64,000 nt of DNA from Bathymodiolus brooksi (lineage: Eukaryota; Mollusca; Bivalvia; Mytilida; Modiolidae): the NCBI GenBank assembly GCA_963680875.1, contig OY804585.1, positions 44,437,414 to 44,501,413 of the forward strand, given 5' to 3'. The translations under genes and the position numbers were made by a program. Under the pieces are notes generated by a model. The model worked only from the letters and a program-made list of their open reading frames with translations. It did not search any database and had not been told where the DNA came from. Shown in pieces: positions 24,768 to 38,400 of the stretch. The stretch's first letter is position 1, and every line of letters begins with the position of its first letter.

Positions 24768-24846
24768 CACGTACTGTAGTACGTGTTTCACGTAGAATAA
24801 AAATCATGCACGTATAATTGAAAGAACCCTACGTGCGTGCACGTAG
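24768..24846. promoter_or_regulatory. Cluster of ACGTG/CACGT motifs with two palindromes
   Basis: CACGTAC-TGTA-GTACGTG (24768-24785) and CTACGTG-CGTG-CACGTAG (24829-24846) are both palindromic, and two more CACGTA words lie between them. RCGTG is the core of hypoxia/bHLH-PAS response elements, so a regulatory role is possible, but a decayed transposon with palindromic ends would look the same. Functional reading is speculative. Confidence 0.25.
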
Positions 24847-26417
24847 AGAACCCGTTGCGAGCACTGTATAAAAATTACCTTTTGTTTACAATTCACTTCA
24901 AAATACGTATAATAGAGTTGTTCTGATTAGTAAATTTCGGTAATATTATCTAATCAGAGAGTTCCTTACATATTTTAAGTGAGATGGTATGATTTATAGA
25001 TCGCCCAATTCTATTGGCTCCTTATTTTTTAATTGTCCAATCATAAGAACTGCTACTGTTAAAACCCGTAATCAGAGTCGGCGAAAATCGTCAGACCGGC
25101 AGAATAACGGTCGGTCCGATTAATTAATGAACCGTGTCTGTCCCAAGGTCTGTCACGAAAATATTACTTTGTGGTCGTCCAGTTGACGATTGAAATTTAT
25201 TCACTCCCAGTTTCCACTGCCAATGGCATTAAATTCCGTTTTCAGTTTTATTAAAATGTCAGACAGAGACTTGAAATTTGTTTATTTATTCTGTCAGACC
25301 AACACGTTCCTATTTGTAATCGAAACTCCTATACGTAATTTCGTAAATTTTTGATGTAAACATCCTTTTAGTAGGAACGAGCACCTGCAAAACTTGGAAC
25401 ATTAAAACTGAAATATATTACTGAGCACAGAAATAAGTTGACTTCCACACTCCCCAAGTATCAAAGATTGTTTGTGTTTAATTAGATATGTTTTGAGATG
25501 CTTATATATTGAAGATGACAACAGATTCATATTCTTAACTGAAATTAAAAATGTAGGTAAACCGGAAACTGATATTGATGTATAATATTCGGAACGTGAT
25601 CGGACCATTAGATACGGATTGTTGGCCATATCTGCCTTATCTTTTTAGATAAAAATATGTATACAGAAAAACATTTAATTGAGTTGTTTAATGATCATGA
25701 CTATATATAGGTAATCTTGCATTCAGTTATATACAATATTACAAAAAAATGGTGGGACAGACACAAAGGCCATGGGTCAGACAGAATCCCACTTCCTGAC
25801 CCAATGTCAGACAGAAAAAAAAAGTTTTCGCCAACTCTGTGTAATATTTACAAAAAACAGCATGGTGCACGACCTTGCATGGAGAAAATGCAGTTAATTT
25901 TCTTTGTACCCCCAAATAAAGAGTTAGAGGGTACATTGCACCCCCAAAAATTTGGATGTACCCCCAAAAATGAAGGTAAAAGGGTACATGTACCCCAAGA
26001 TGAAAAAACCTGTGGGCATGCTGAATATATTGATATAAGTTGTTTTTCTCTTCTGCATTTAATGAATGAATGTTGGTCAATCAATATATGTATATCTTGT
26101 AACAATTTGACAGGTATTTACAGGTAAGCCAGGTTGACGCAATAAAGATTATTACCTGAAAATTTGTTTTGTTTTTATTACTGTCAATCCTTTTTTCACG
26201 CTTTTTGCACTTATAGATTTGTCTGTGTCGTAATCAAAGCCCACATATCGTCTTTAAATGATAAATTAAAAAAGAAAATAAGTTTAGGGTCTTCCGGTAG
26301 TTACATATTCTTCAGCCCTGGCGTTGCGGTAAATGGTGCACATAGTAGTGGAGAATCATATCTCGAAGACAACAGAAGTCGTCATCTTGTTGAACATTTC
26401 TATCCTTTAATGACTGT

Positions 26418-26549
26418 TTAAGTCAATTTCTCATTATCTGGTATTAGGTCTTCAGGTCCAAAGCCTTCGAATTCGTTCTTGTCATCCGAATCTTCAAATA
26501 TTTTAATAAATTCATCATATTCAATTTCTGATTCATCACTGTCTGCCAT
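26418..26549 (-). other. Small acidic open frame, 43 codons, possible transposon-protein N-terminus
   Basis: The minus-strand frame starts MADSDESEIEYDEF and includes NEFEGFGPEDLIPDNE before a stop. It is strongly acidic and has no hydrophobic segment. Short acidic leaders with an EFEGF-like motif occur at the start of some transposase-derived proteins in invertebrates, notably piggyBac-like ones; this comparison is from memory and weak. No downstream catalytic domain is present within the next kilobase on that strand. It could be a relic or chance. Confidence 0.25.
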
Positions 26550-26661
26550 TTTGATGCCATGCAGTTTACCTCAGTTCATATTTTCCTTTTTCTGCTGTAC
26601 TTTTACATACAACTTACCTAGATTTCAAATGCAAACCCGACCTGAATCACTTTACTATACA

Positions 26662-26790
26662 CAGGGTTCGTATGGGTCATGGAATCCTGGAAAAGTCATG
26701 GATTTTTATTTTGTAAAATAAAGGCCTTTAAAAGTCATGGAAAACTGTATTTTATCGAAAAGTCCTTGAATAGTCATGGAAAATTATTAT
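26662..26790 (+). mobile_element. hAT-like terminal sequence with GTCATGGA repeats
   Basis: The sequence begins CAGGGTTCGTATGGGTCATG, and CAGGGTTC is a common hAT terminal inverted-repeat start. Four GTCATGGA words follow (near 26676, 26694, 26734 and 26777) along with AAGTCCTTGAA, as in the subterminal repeats of many hAT ends. The opposite terminus was not found. It may belong with the transposase-like relic at 28350-28530. Confidence 0.35.
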
Positions 26791-28349
26791 TTGAGCTGTA
26801 ATCTTTATTAAATGTATTCAAACATCTAAAATTAAGAGATTCTCCCGATTTCTGTCGTAACTGTTTCCTTTAGACGTACTTGAAACAAGGCACCAGTTGC
26901 GGTAAATGTAAAATAAGGATTTTAAGTTCGTTTCTTTAAAATTATTTGTAAAAATATGCAACCGGACTGGTTTCCTAATGTACTACAGTTTCCTGCATTA
27001 AACGTAACTTGAATAATACTGTGCCCTCTATCAGCACTTTCGCTGGACGAGGGCTTGAACGCTCTTAGTGGTAAAAATCCATCAGGCTGGTACAGCCAAC
27101 CAATCAAATGTCAGATATTAGCGTGTATGCGCATTAGTGAATCCCTTTACTTCCGTTTGTAAATATTGACAAAACGAACACGGAGAATGATTGTGCACGT
27201 GCCTTTGCATATTTAGAAAACAAATACACCTTTATTCTCATAATTATGATTTAAATTGCCATAGATTCACAAATCTTTAAAGATTTAAAAAAATAAAACA
27301 CTGTTTTAATCTAAATTTGCTAAAATGTTGCAATACACATCTAACATGTATTTTTGTAATGTATGTGGGACAATAAAAGTGAATTTATTGTGGATAATAG
27401 GGTCGATACACGTAACTTGCCGTTAACATAGGATTGTATAAATATGGATATGCACAAGTTAAATTAAGGAAAATGGGATGAAATAATAAAGAAATTTTAT
27501 TGAAAATAAATATGTAAACAGAAAGTTGATTATTTCATAAATTAAAATGATTTTTAATACAATTTATAAAGAAATACCCATCACAATATCGTTATTTAGG
27601 TAAATACTTGTTAGACTGATTTTTTTAAACCCATTTTTGTCTTTAATTGATAACTGACCCAAGTTAGCCTAAATAAATGAAATGTGTTAATTATATAAAT
27701 CCTTGCCTTCTATCAATTTTAATTTCTTATCTAATTCTTATTCTTATTATGTAACAATATGGTCAGGTTGTTATTTTCATTAAATGGCATCTCAAAATAG
27801 ATGGCTTCACAGTAGGAGCTCTTCCTGTATATTGGTTACACCTGTATATTACAACTGACAGCTAATGCATGACAAACAATTTTAATCAGCCATCAGTATC
27901 ATAAAATACATTTTTTTAAAATCTTTATTTTAAATGAAATTAAAAAATCATTATAAGAGTGAATTCAATTCAAGCTTTTATTTACTTTCCAACTTTGAAA
28001 TAAAAATCATTATGTTTTAATATTTAAAAAATAGTAATTATTCATTTATGTTTTATTTCATGTTTGGTTGTATTTATCCAGATATGTGTATTGCATACAA
28101 CATTACATCATCTGATCGCTCCATTGGACATTATTTACAAACACTTTAACTCCTCCTATTTTATGTCGTAATACCCATAAGTCATAGCGATTTACTATTT
28201 CCGGTTTGACAGATTTTTTCAATGAATGCATCCAGGCGTTAATGCAGCGACTAGCGGGAGAGTAATATAACGACTGGATTATTCGGGTTACATTAAACGG
28301 TGTTGCAGTAGGAAACCAGATATTGGAAAACGTACTTTTGGCTTTTAAA

Positions 28350-28530
28350 ATGTCAGGCAACTGCCATTTTCAGATCAAGTGGTTAGACAACCCTGAATAT
28401 AAAAAGATGGTTGGATGTGGGAAGTAGTGAGAGCAAAGCAAAAGGCTCATTTGGTCAAAAGGAATTTTATTTTTCAAATATGGGTGAAACTGCCCTTGAT
28501 TGGCTTGAAGAAGAGCCCAGAGGAACACTA
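28350..28530 (+). pseudogene. Broken N-terminus of a hAT/DUF4371-type transposase-like gene
   Basis: The first frame reads MSGNCHFQIKWLDNPEYKKM and stops at 28425-28427. In another frame, from 28432, it continues SKAKGSFGQKEFYFSNMGET and ALDWLEEEP. Together these resemble the N-terminus of TTF/BED-type zinc-finger transposase proteins (pattern: F-WL-PEYK, then KA-C--C-KEF-ISNMGE-AL-SH). Here the two expected zinc-binding cysteines are glycines (GGC and GGT codons) and a stop plus frameshift separates the halves. The relic is cut about 40 bp later by the family B element. Family assignment is from recalled motif patterns. Confidence 0.5.
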
Positions 28531-28571
28531 AACATTATAATTTTTCTAAAAATAAATCATCTACCAATTTT

Positions 28572-28604
28572 TAGCTCACCTGACCCAAAGGGTCATATGA
28601 GCTA
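28572..28604 (+). other. 5' terminal hairpin of the family B element
   Basis: The left arm TAGCTCACCTGACCC (28572-28586), loop AAA and right arm GGGTCATATGAGCTA form a 15-bp stem with two mismatched positions. It matches the design and sequence of the family A 5' hairpins at 47457 and 51368. It is followed by CTATTGCCATCACTTG, also shared with family A. Confidence 0.8.
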
Positions 28605-28829
28605 TTGCCATCACTTGTCGTCGTCGTACATCGTAAACTTTTTCAAAAATCTTCTCCTCTGAAAGTACAAGACCAATGGAAACCAAACTTGGTCTGAATC
28701 ATCACTAGGGTGTCTAGTTTCAAAATTGTGTCCGATGATGCCGTGCACCAACCAACATGACCACTGTTACTAAAAATAGAACATATGGTAAAATTGCAGG
28801 TTTTGGGTAATAACTCAAAAACCGTTAAT

Positions 28830-29405
28830 AATATCAAAAATCTGACATGTGATAAAAATGATCAGCACATCAAGATCTACCTACCCTGCAATTTTGAAGT
28901 AAATCTGATTGCCCATCTTGGAGTTATTGCCCTTTTTTCATCAAATTTGTAAAATTTTAATACTTTTCGTCTTATATTTCAAAAACTATAAGAGATAAAG
29001 GTTAACTTTAAATTGCAAAAATGTGCGGCATATCATGATCTACCCACCCTACAATTTTGAAGTAAATCCCATTACCCATTTTGGAGTTATTTCCCTTTTT
29101 TCATCAAATTTTCAAAATTTTAATACTTTTCGTCCTTTATTTCAAAAACTATAAGAGACAGATGGTAAGTTGAAACTGCAAACATGTTCAGCATGTCAAG
29201 ATCTACATACCCTGCAATTTTGAAGTAAATTTGATTTCCCATCTTGGAGTTATTGCCCTTTTTTCATCAATTTTTTATTTTTATTTTAATACTTTTCGTC
29301 TTATATTTCAAAAACTATTTAGAGATAGATGTTAAGTTTAAATTGCAAAGATGTGCAGCATGTCAAGATCTACATACCGTGCAATTTTGAAGTAAATCCC
29401 ATTGC
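28830..29405 (+). repeat. Four-copy 163-167-bp repeat in the family B left core
   Basis: GATCTAC words at 28874, 29037, 29200 and 29367 mark units of 163, 163 and 167 bp. Each includes CAATTTTGAAGTAAAT, CCCATYTTGGAGTTATT and TACTTTTCGTC. The last unit joins the 312-bp array through the shared words GCCCATTTTGACCG and GCCTATTTTGACCG, which suggests the 312-bp unit was built partly from this repeat. Confidence 0.85.
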
Positions 29406-32400
29406 CCATTTTGACCGATAATGCAAATTAGAAAAAAGGGAGGATGAAAGTAAAAATAAATCTTCTCCTCTGAAACTGCTGTGCCAATCTCAACCAAACT
29501 TTGCTGAAATGATCCTTAGGTGGTCCCCTTTCAAAATTGTGTCCGTCAGCACCGTCTTGTATCCAAGATGGCCGCCATTACTAAAAATAGAAATTTCTTC
29601 AAATGGCCAAAAGCGGCTCTATTTTAAGTAGAAAGTGTCCAAATATGAACTGTATAAGCATAATGATGAGCTTTTTAACATATATTACGGGATTTTTTAT
29701 GAACTTTGAACTTTTGCCTATTTTGACCGATAATGCAAATTAGAAAAAAGGGGGGATGAAATTTAAAAAAATCTTCTCCTCTGAAACTACTGAGCCAATC
29801 TCAACCAAACTTTGCTGAAATGATCCTTGGGTGGTCCCCTTTCAAAATTGTGTCCGTCAGCACCGTCTTGTATCCAAGATGTCCGCCATTACTAAAAATA
29901 GAAATTTCTTCAAATGGTCAAAAGCGGCTCTATTTTAAGTAGAAAGTGTCCAAATTTGAACTGTATAAGCATAATGATGAGCTTTTTAACATATATTACG
30001 GGATTTTTTATGAACTTTGAACTTTTGCCTATTTTGACCGATAATGCAAATTAGAAAAAAGGGGGGATGAAATTAAAAAAAAATCTTCTCCTCTGAAACT
30101 ACTGAGCCAACCTCAACCAAACTTTGCTGAAATGATCCTTGGGTGGTCCCCTTTCAAAATTGTGTCCGTCAGCGCCGTCTTGTATCCAAGATGTCCGCCA
30201 TTACTAAAAATAGAAATTTCTTCAAATGGTCAAAAGCGGCTCTATTTTAAGTAGAAAGTGTCCAAATTTGAACTGTATAAGCATAATGATGAGCTTTTTA
30301 ACATATATTACGGGATTTTTTATGAACTTTGAACTTTTGCCTATTTTGACCGATAATGCAAATTAGAAAAAAGGGGGGATGAAATTAAAAAAAAATCTTC
30401 TCCTCTGAAACTACTGAGCCAACCTCAACCAAACTTTGCTGAAATGATCCTTGGGTGGTCCCCTTTCAAAATTTTGTCCGTCAGCACCGTCCTGTATCCA
30501 AGATGGCCGCCATTACTAAAAATAGAAATTTCTTCAAATGGCCAAAACTGCTCTATTTTAAGCCAGAAAGTGCCCAAATTTGAACTGTATAAGCATAATG
30601 ATGAGCTTTTTAACATATATTACGGGATTTTTTATGAACTTTGAACTTTTGCCTATTTTGACCGATAATGCAAATTAGAAAAAAGGGGGGATGAAATTTT
30701 AAAAAAATCTTCTCCTCTGAAACTACTGAGCCAATCTCAACCAAACTTTGCTGAAATGATCCTTGGGTGGTCCCCTTTCAAAATTGTGTCGGTCAGCACC
30801 GTCCTGTATCCAAGATGGCCGCCATTACTAAAAATAGAAATTTCTTCAAATGGCCAAAACTGCTCTATTTTAAGCCAGAAAGTGCCCAAATTTGAACTGT
30901 ATAAGCATAATGATGAGCTTTTTAACATATATTACGGGATTTATTATGAACTTTGAACTTTTGCCTATTTTGACCGATAATGCAAATTAGAAAAAAGGGG
31001 GGATGAAATTTTAAAAAAATCTTCTCCTCTGAAACTACTGAGCCAATCTCAACCAAACTTTGCTGAAATGATCCTTGGGTGGTCCCCTTTCAAAATTGTG
31101 TCCGTCAGCACCGTCTTGTATCCAAGATGGCCGCCATTACTAAAAATAGAAATTTCTTCAAATGGCCAAAAGCGGCTCTATTTTAAGTAGAAAGTGTCCA
31201 AATTTGAACTGTATAAGCATAATGATGAGCTTTTTAACATATATTACGGGATTTTTTATGAACTTTGAACTTTTGTCTATTTTGACCGATAATGCAAATT
31301 AGAAAAAAGGGGGGATGAAATTTAAAAAAATCTTCTCCTCTGAAACTACTGAGCCAATCTCAACCAAACTTTGCTGAAATGATCCTTGGGTGGTCCCCTT
31401 TCAAAATTGTGTCCGTCAGCACCGTCCTGTATCCAAGATGGCCGCCATTACTAAAAATAGAAATTTCTTCAAATGGCCAAAACTGCTCTATTTTAAGCCA
31501 GAAAGTGCCCAAATTTGAACTGTATAAGCATAATGATGAGCTTTTTAACATATATTACGGGATTTTTTATGAACTTTGAACTTTTGCCTATTTTGACCGA
31601 TAATGCAAATTAGAAAAAAGGGGGGATGAAATTTAAAAAAAATCTTCTCCTCTGAAACTACTGAGCCAATCTCAACCAAACTTTGCTGAAATGATCCTTG
31701 GGTGGTCCCCTTTCAAAATTGTGTCCGTCAGCACCGTCTTGTATCCAAGATGGCCGCCATTACTAAAAATAGAAATTTCTTCAAATGGCCAAAAGCGGCT
31801 CTATTTTAAGTAGAAAGTGTCCAAATTTGAACTGTATAAGCATAATGATGAGCTTTTTAACATATATTACGGGATTTTTTATGAACTTTGAACTTTTGCC
31901 TATTTTGACCGATAATGCAAATTAGAAAAAAGGGGGGATGAAATTTAAAAAAAATCTTCTCCTCTGAAACTACTGAGCCAATCTCAACCAAACTTTGCTG
32001 AAATGATCCTTGGGTGGTCCCCTTTCAAAATTGTGTCCGTCAGCACCGTCCTGTATCCAAGATGGCCGCCATTACTAAAAATAGAAATTTCTTCAAATGG
32101 CCAAAACTGCTCTATTTTAAGCCAGAAAGTGCCCAAATTTGAACTGTATAAGCATAATGATGAGCTTTTTAACATATATTACGGGATTTTTTATGAACTT
32201 TGAACTTTTGCCTATTTTGACCGATAATGCAAATTAGAAAAAAGGGGGGATGAAATTTAAAAAAAATCTTCTCCTCTGAAACTACTGTGCCAATCTCAAC
32301 CAAACTCTGCTGAAATGATCCTTGGGTGGTCCCCTTTCAAAATTGTGTCCGTCAGCGCCGTACTGTATCCAAGATGGCCGCCATTACTAAAAATAGAAAT

Positions 32401-35400
32401 TTATTCAAATGGCCAAAACTGCTCTATTTTAAGCCAGAAAGTGCCCAAATTTGAACTGTATAAGCATAATGATGACCTTTTTAACATATATTACGGGATT
32501 TTTTATGAACTTTGAACTTTTGCCTATTTTGACCGATTATGCAAATTAGAAAAAAGGGGGGATGAAATTTAAAAAAAATCCTCTCCTCTGAATCTGCTGT
32601 GCCAATCTCAACCAAACTTTGCTGAAATGATCCTTGGGTGGTCCCCTTTCAAAATTGTGTCCGTCAGCACCGTCTTGTATCCAAGATGTCCGCCATTACT
32701 AAAAATAGAAATTTCTTCAAATGGCCAAAAGCGGCTCTATTTTAAGTAGAAAGTGTCCAAATTTGAACTGTATAAGCATAATGATGAGCTTTTTAACATA
32801 TATTACGGGATTTTTTATGAACTTTGAACTTTTGCCTATTTTGACCGATAATGCAAATTAGAAAAAAGGGGGGATGAAATTTAAAAAAAATCTTCTCCTC
32901 TGAAACTACTGAGCCAATCTCAACCAAACTTTGCTGAAATGATCCTTGGGTGGTCCCCTTTCAAAATTGTGTCCGTCAGCGCCGTCCTGTATCCAAGATG
33001 GCCGCCATTACTAAAAATAGAAATTTCTTCAAATGGCCAAAACTGCTCTATTTTAAGCCAGAAAGTGCCCAAATTTGAACTGTATAAGCATAATGATGAG
33101 CTTTTTAACATATATTACGGGATTTTTTATGAACTTTGAACTTTTGCCTATTTTGACCGATTATGCAAATTAGAAAAAAGGGGGGATGAAATTTAAAAAA
33201 AAATCTTCTCCTCTGAAACTACTGAGCCAATCTCAACCAAACTTTGCTGAAATGATCCTTGGGTGGTCCCCTTTCAAAATTGTGTCCGTCAGCGCCGTCC
33301 TGTATCCAAGATGGCCGCCATTACTAAAAATAGAAATTTCTTCAAATGGCCAAAACTGCTCTATTTTAAGCCAGAAAGTGCCCAAATTTGAACTGTATAA
33401 GCATAATGATGAGCTTTTTAACATATATTACGGGATTTTTTACGAACTTTGAACTTTTGCCTATTTTGACCGATTATGCAAATTAGAAAAAAGGGGGGAT
33501 GAAATTAAAAAAAAATCCTCTCCTCTGAAACTGCTGTGCCAATCTCAACCAAACTTTGCTGAAATGATCCTTGGGTGGTCCCCTTTCAAAATTGTGTTCG
33601 TCAGCACCGTCTTGTATCCAAGATGGCCGCCATTACTAAAAATAGAAATTTCTTCAAATGGCCAAAAGCGGCTCTATTTTAAGTAGAAAGTGTCCAAATT
33701 TGAACTGTATAAGCATAATGATGAGCTTTTTAACATATATTACGGGATTTTTTATGAACTTTGAACTTTTGCCTATTTTGACCGATAATGCAAATTAAAA
33801 AAAAGGGGGGATGAAATTTAAAAAAAATCTTCTCCTCTGAAACTACTGAGCCAATCTCAACCAAACTTTGCTGAAATGATCCTTGGGTGGTCCCCTTTCA
33901 AAATTGTGTCCGTCAGCACCGTCTTGTATCCAAGATGGCCGCCATTACTAAAAATAGAAATTTCTTCAAATGGCCAAAAGCGGCTCTATTTTAAGTAGAA
34001 AGTGTCCAAATTTGAACTGTATAAGCATAATGATGAGCTTTTTAACATATATTACGGGATTTTTTATGAACTTTGAACTTTTGCCTATTTTGACCGATAA
34101 TGCAAATTAGAAAAAAGGGGGGATGAAATTTAAAAAAAATCTTCTCCTCTGAAACTATTGAGCCAATCTCAACCAAACTTTGCTGAAATGATCCTTGGGT
34201 GGTCCTCTTTCAAAATTGTGTCCGTCAGCGCCGTCCTGTATCCAAGATGGCCGCCATTATTAAAAATAGAAATTTCTTCAAATGGCCAAAACTGCTCTAT
34301 TTTAAGCCAGAAAGTGCCCAAATTTGAACTGTATAAGCATAATGATGAGCTTTTTAACATATATTACGGGATTTTTTATGAACTTTGAACTTTTGCCTAT
34401 TTTGACCGATTATGCAAATTAGAAAAAAGGGGGGATGAAATTTAAAAAAAATCCTCTCCTCTGAATCTGCTGTGCCAATCTCAACCAAACTTTGCTGAAA
34501 TGATCCTTGGGTGGTCCCCTTTCAAAATTGTGTCCGTCAGCACCGTCTTGTATCCAAGATGTCCGCCATTACTAAAAATAGAAATTTCTTCAAATGGTCA
34601 AAAGCGGCTCTATTTTAAGTAGAAAGTGTCCAAATTTGAACTGTATAAGCATAATGATGAGCTTTTTAACATATATTACGGGATTTTTTATGAACTTTGA
34701 ACTTTTGCCTATTTTGACCGATAATGCAAATTAGAAAAAAGGGGGGATGAAATTTAAAAAAAATCTTCTCCTCTGAAACTATTGAGCCAATCTCAACCAA
34801 ACTTTGCTGAAATGATCCTTGGGTGGTCCCCTTTCAAAATTGTGTCCGTCAGCGCCGTCCTGTATCCAAGATGGCCGCCATTATTAAAAATAGAAATTTC
34901 TTCAAATGGCCAAAACTGCTCTATTTTAAGCCAGAAAGTGCCCAAATTTGAACTGTATAAGCATAATGATGAGCTTTTTAACATATATTACGGGATTTTT
35001 TATGAACTTTGAACTTTTGCCTATTTTGACCGATTATGCAAATTAGAAAAAAGGGGGGATGAAATTTAAAAAAAATCCTCTCCTCTGAATCTGCTGTGCC
35101 AATCTCAACCAAACTTTGCTGAAATGATCCTTGGGTGGTCCCCTTTCAAAATTGTGTCCGTCAGCACCGTCTTGTATCCAAGATGTCCGCCATTACTAAA
35201 AATAGAAATTTCTTCAAATGGTCAAAAGCGGCTCTATTTTAAGTAGAAAGTGTCCAAATTTGAACTGTATAAGCATAATGATGAGCTTTTTAACATATAT
35301 TACGGGATTTTTTATGAACTTTGAACTTTTGCCTATTTTGACCGATAATGCAAATTAGAAAAAAGGGGGGATGAAATTTAAAAAAAATCTTCTCCTCTGA

Positions 35401-38400
35401 AACTATTGAGCCAATCTCAACCAAACTTTGCTGAAATGATCCTTGGGTGGTCCCCTTTCAAAATTGTGTCCGTCAGCGCCGTCCTGTATCCAAGATGGCC
35501 GCCATTATTAAAAATAGAAATTTCTTCAAATGGCCAAAACTGCTCTATTTTAAGCCAGAAAGTGCCCAAATTTGAACTGTATAAGCATAATGATGAGCTT
35601 TTTAACATATATTACGGGATTTTTTATGAACTTTGAACTTTTGCCTATTTTGACCGATTATGCAAATTAGAAAAAAGGGGGGATGAAATTTAAAAAAAAT
35701 CCTCTCCTCTGAATCTGCTGTGCCAATCTCAACCAAACTTTGCTGAAATGATCCTTGGGTGGTCCCCTTTCAAAATTGTGTCCGTCAGCACCGTCTTGTA
35801 TCAAGATGTCCGCCATTACTAAAAATAGAAATTTCTTCAAATGGTCAAAAGCGGCTCTATTTTAAGTAGAAAGTGTCCAAATTTGAACTGTATAAGCATA
35901 ATGATGAGCTTTTTAACATATATTACGGGATTTTTTATGAACTTTGAACTTTTGCCTATTTTGACCGATAATGCAAATTAGAAAAAAGGGGGGATGAAAT
36001 TTAAAAAAAATCTTCTCCTCTGAAACTACTGAGCCAACCTCAACCAAACTTTGCTGAAATGATCCTTGGGTGGTCCCCTTTCAAAATTGTGTCCGTCAGC
36101 GCCGTCCTGTATCCAAGATGGCCGCCATTACTAAAAATAGAAATTTCTTCAAATGGCCAAAACTGCTCTATTTTAAGCCAGAAAGTGCCCAAATTTGAAC
36201 TGTATAAGCATAATGATGAGCTTTTTAACATATATTACGGGATTTTTTATGAACTTTGAACTTTTGCCTATTTTGACCGATTATGCAAATTAGAAAAAAG
36301 GGGGGATGAAAATTAAAAAAAATCCTCTCCTCTGAATCTGCTGTGCCAATCTCAACCAAACTTTGCTGAAATGATCCTTGGGTGGTCCCCTTTCAAAATT
36401 GTGTCCGTCAGCACCGTCTTGTATCCAAGATGTCCGCCATTACTAAAAATAGAAATTTCTTCAAATGGCCAAAAGCGGCTCTATTTTAAGTAGAAAGTGT
36501 CCAAATTTGAACTGTATAAGCATAATGATGAGCTTTTTAACATATATTACGGGATTTTTTATGAACTTTGAACTTTTGCCTATTTTGACCGATAATGCAA
36601 ATTAGAAAAAAGGGGGGATGAAATTTAAAAAAAATCTTCTCCTCTGAAACTACTGAGCCAACCTCAACCAAACTTTGCTGAAATGATCCTTGGGTGGTCC
36701 CCTTTCAAAATTGTGTCCGTCAGCGCCGTCCTGTATCCAAGATGGCCGCCATTACTAAAAATAGAAATTTCTTCAAATGGCCAAAACTGCTCTATTTTAA
36801 GCCAGAAAGTGCCCAAATTTGAACTGTATAAGCATAATGATGAGCTTTTTAACATATATTACGGGATTTTTTATGAACTTTGAACTTTTGCCTATTTTGA
36901 CCGATAATGCAAATTAGAAAAAAGGGGGGATGAAATTTAAAAAAATCTTCTCCTCTGAAACTACTGAGCCAATCTCAACCAAACTTTGCTGAAATGATCC
37001 TTGGGTGGTCCCCTTTCAAAATTGTGTCCGTCAGCACCGTCCTGTATCCAAGATGGCCGCCATTACTAAAAATAGAAATTTCTTCAAATGGCCAAAACTG
37101 CTCTATTTTAAGCCAGAAAGTGCCCAAATTTGAACTGTATAAGCATAATGATGAGCTTTTTAACATATATTACGGGATTTTTTATGAACTTTGAACTTTT
37201 GCCTATTTTGACCGATAATGCAAATTAGAAAAAAGGGGGGATGAAATTTAAAAAAAATCTTCTCCTCTGAAACTACTGAGCCAATCTCAACCATACTTTG
37301 CTGAAATGATCCTTGGGTGGTCCCCTTTCAAAATTGTGTCCGTCAGCACCGTCCTGTATCCAAGATGGCCGCCATTACTAAAAATAGAAATGTCTTCAAA
37401 TGGCCAAAACTGCTCTATTTTAAGCCAGAAAGTGCCCAAATTTGAACTGTATAAGCATAATGATGAGCTTTTTAACATATATTACGGGATTTTTTATGAA
37501 CTTTGAACTTTTGCCTATTTTGACCGATAATGCAAATTAGAAAAAAGGGGGGATGAAATTTTAAAAAAATCTTCTCCTCTGAAACTATTGAGCCAATCTC
37601 AACCAAACTTTGCTGAAATGATCCTTGGGTGGTCCCCTTTCAAAATTGTGTCCGTCAGCGCCGTCCTGTATCCAAGATGGCCGCCATTATTAAAAATAGA
37701 AATTTCTTCAAATGGCCAAAACTGCTCTATTTTAAGCCAGAAAGTGCCCAAATTTGAACTGTATAAGCATAATGATGAGCTTTTTAACATATATTACGGG
37801 ATTTTTTATGAACTTTGAACTTTTGCCTATTTTGACCGATTATGCAAATTAGAAAAAAGGGGGGATGAAATTTAAAAAAAATCCTCTCCTCTGAATCTGC
37901 TGTGCCAATCTCAACCAAACTTTGCTGAAATGATCCTTGGGTGGTCCCCTTTCAAAATTGTGTCCGTCAGCACCGTCTTGTATCCAAGATGTCCGCCATT
38001 ACTAAAAATAGAAATTTCTTCAAATGGTCAAAAGCGGCTCTATTTTAAGTAGAAAGTGTCCAAATTTGAACTGTATAAGCATAATGATGAGCTTTTTAAC
38101 ATATATTACGGGATTTTTTATGAACTTTGAACTTTTGCCTATTTTGACCGATAATGCAAATTAGAAAAAAGGGGGGATGAAATTTAAAAAAAATCTTCTC
38201 CTCTGAAACTATTGAGCCAATCTCAACCAAACTTTGCTGAAATGATCCTTGGGTGGTCCCCTTTCAAAATTGTGTCCGTCAGCGCCGTCCTGTATCCAAG
38301 ATGGCCGCCATTATTAAAAATAGAAATTTCTTCAAATGGCCAAAACTGCTCTATTTTAAGCCAGAAAGTGCCCAAATTTGAACTGTATAAGCATAATGAT

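Larger units (their letters stand above)
23996..28571 (+). other. LIN9 intron, unique left part before the family B element
   Basis: This AT-rich stretch begins with the GTATGT donor and has no further LIN9 exon that I can find. It holds a SINE fragment (24058-24166), two CACGTA palindromes (24768-24846), a GTACCCCCAAA-rich patch (about 25905-26000), a small acidic minus-strand frame (26418-26549), a hAT-like end (26662-26790) and a transposase-like relic (28350-28530). The stretches 24847-25716 and 26791-28349 show nothing I can name. Confidence 0.75.

Noticed and set aside
25717..26127. 136-codon plus-strand frame around the GTACCCCCAAA repeats, with a 113-codon frame opposite
   Set aside because: Long frames on both strands across a low-complexity C/A-rich patch are expected by chance; no domain seen.
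28103..28360. 85-codon minus-strand frame
   Set aside because: It overlaps the plus-strand transposase-like relic start and shows no recognisable motif; not supported as a gene.
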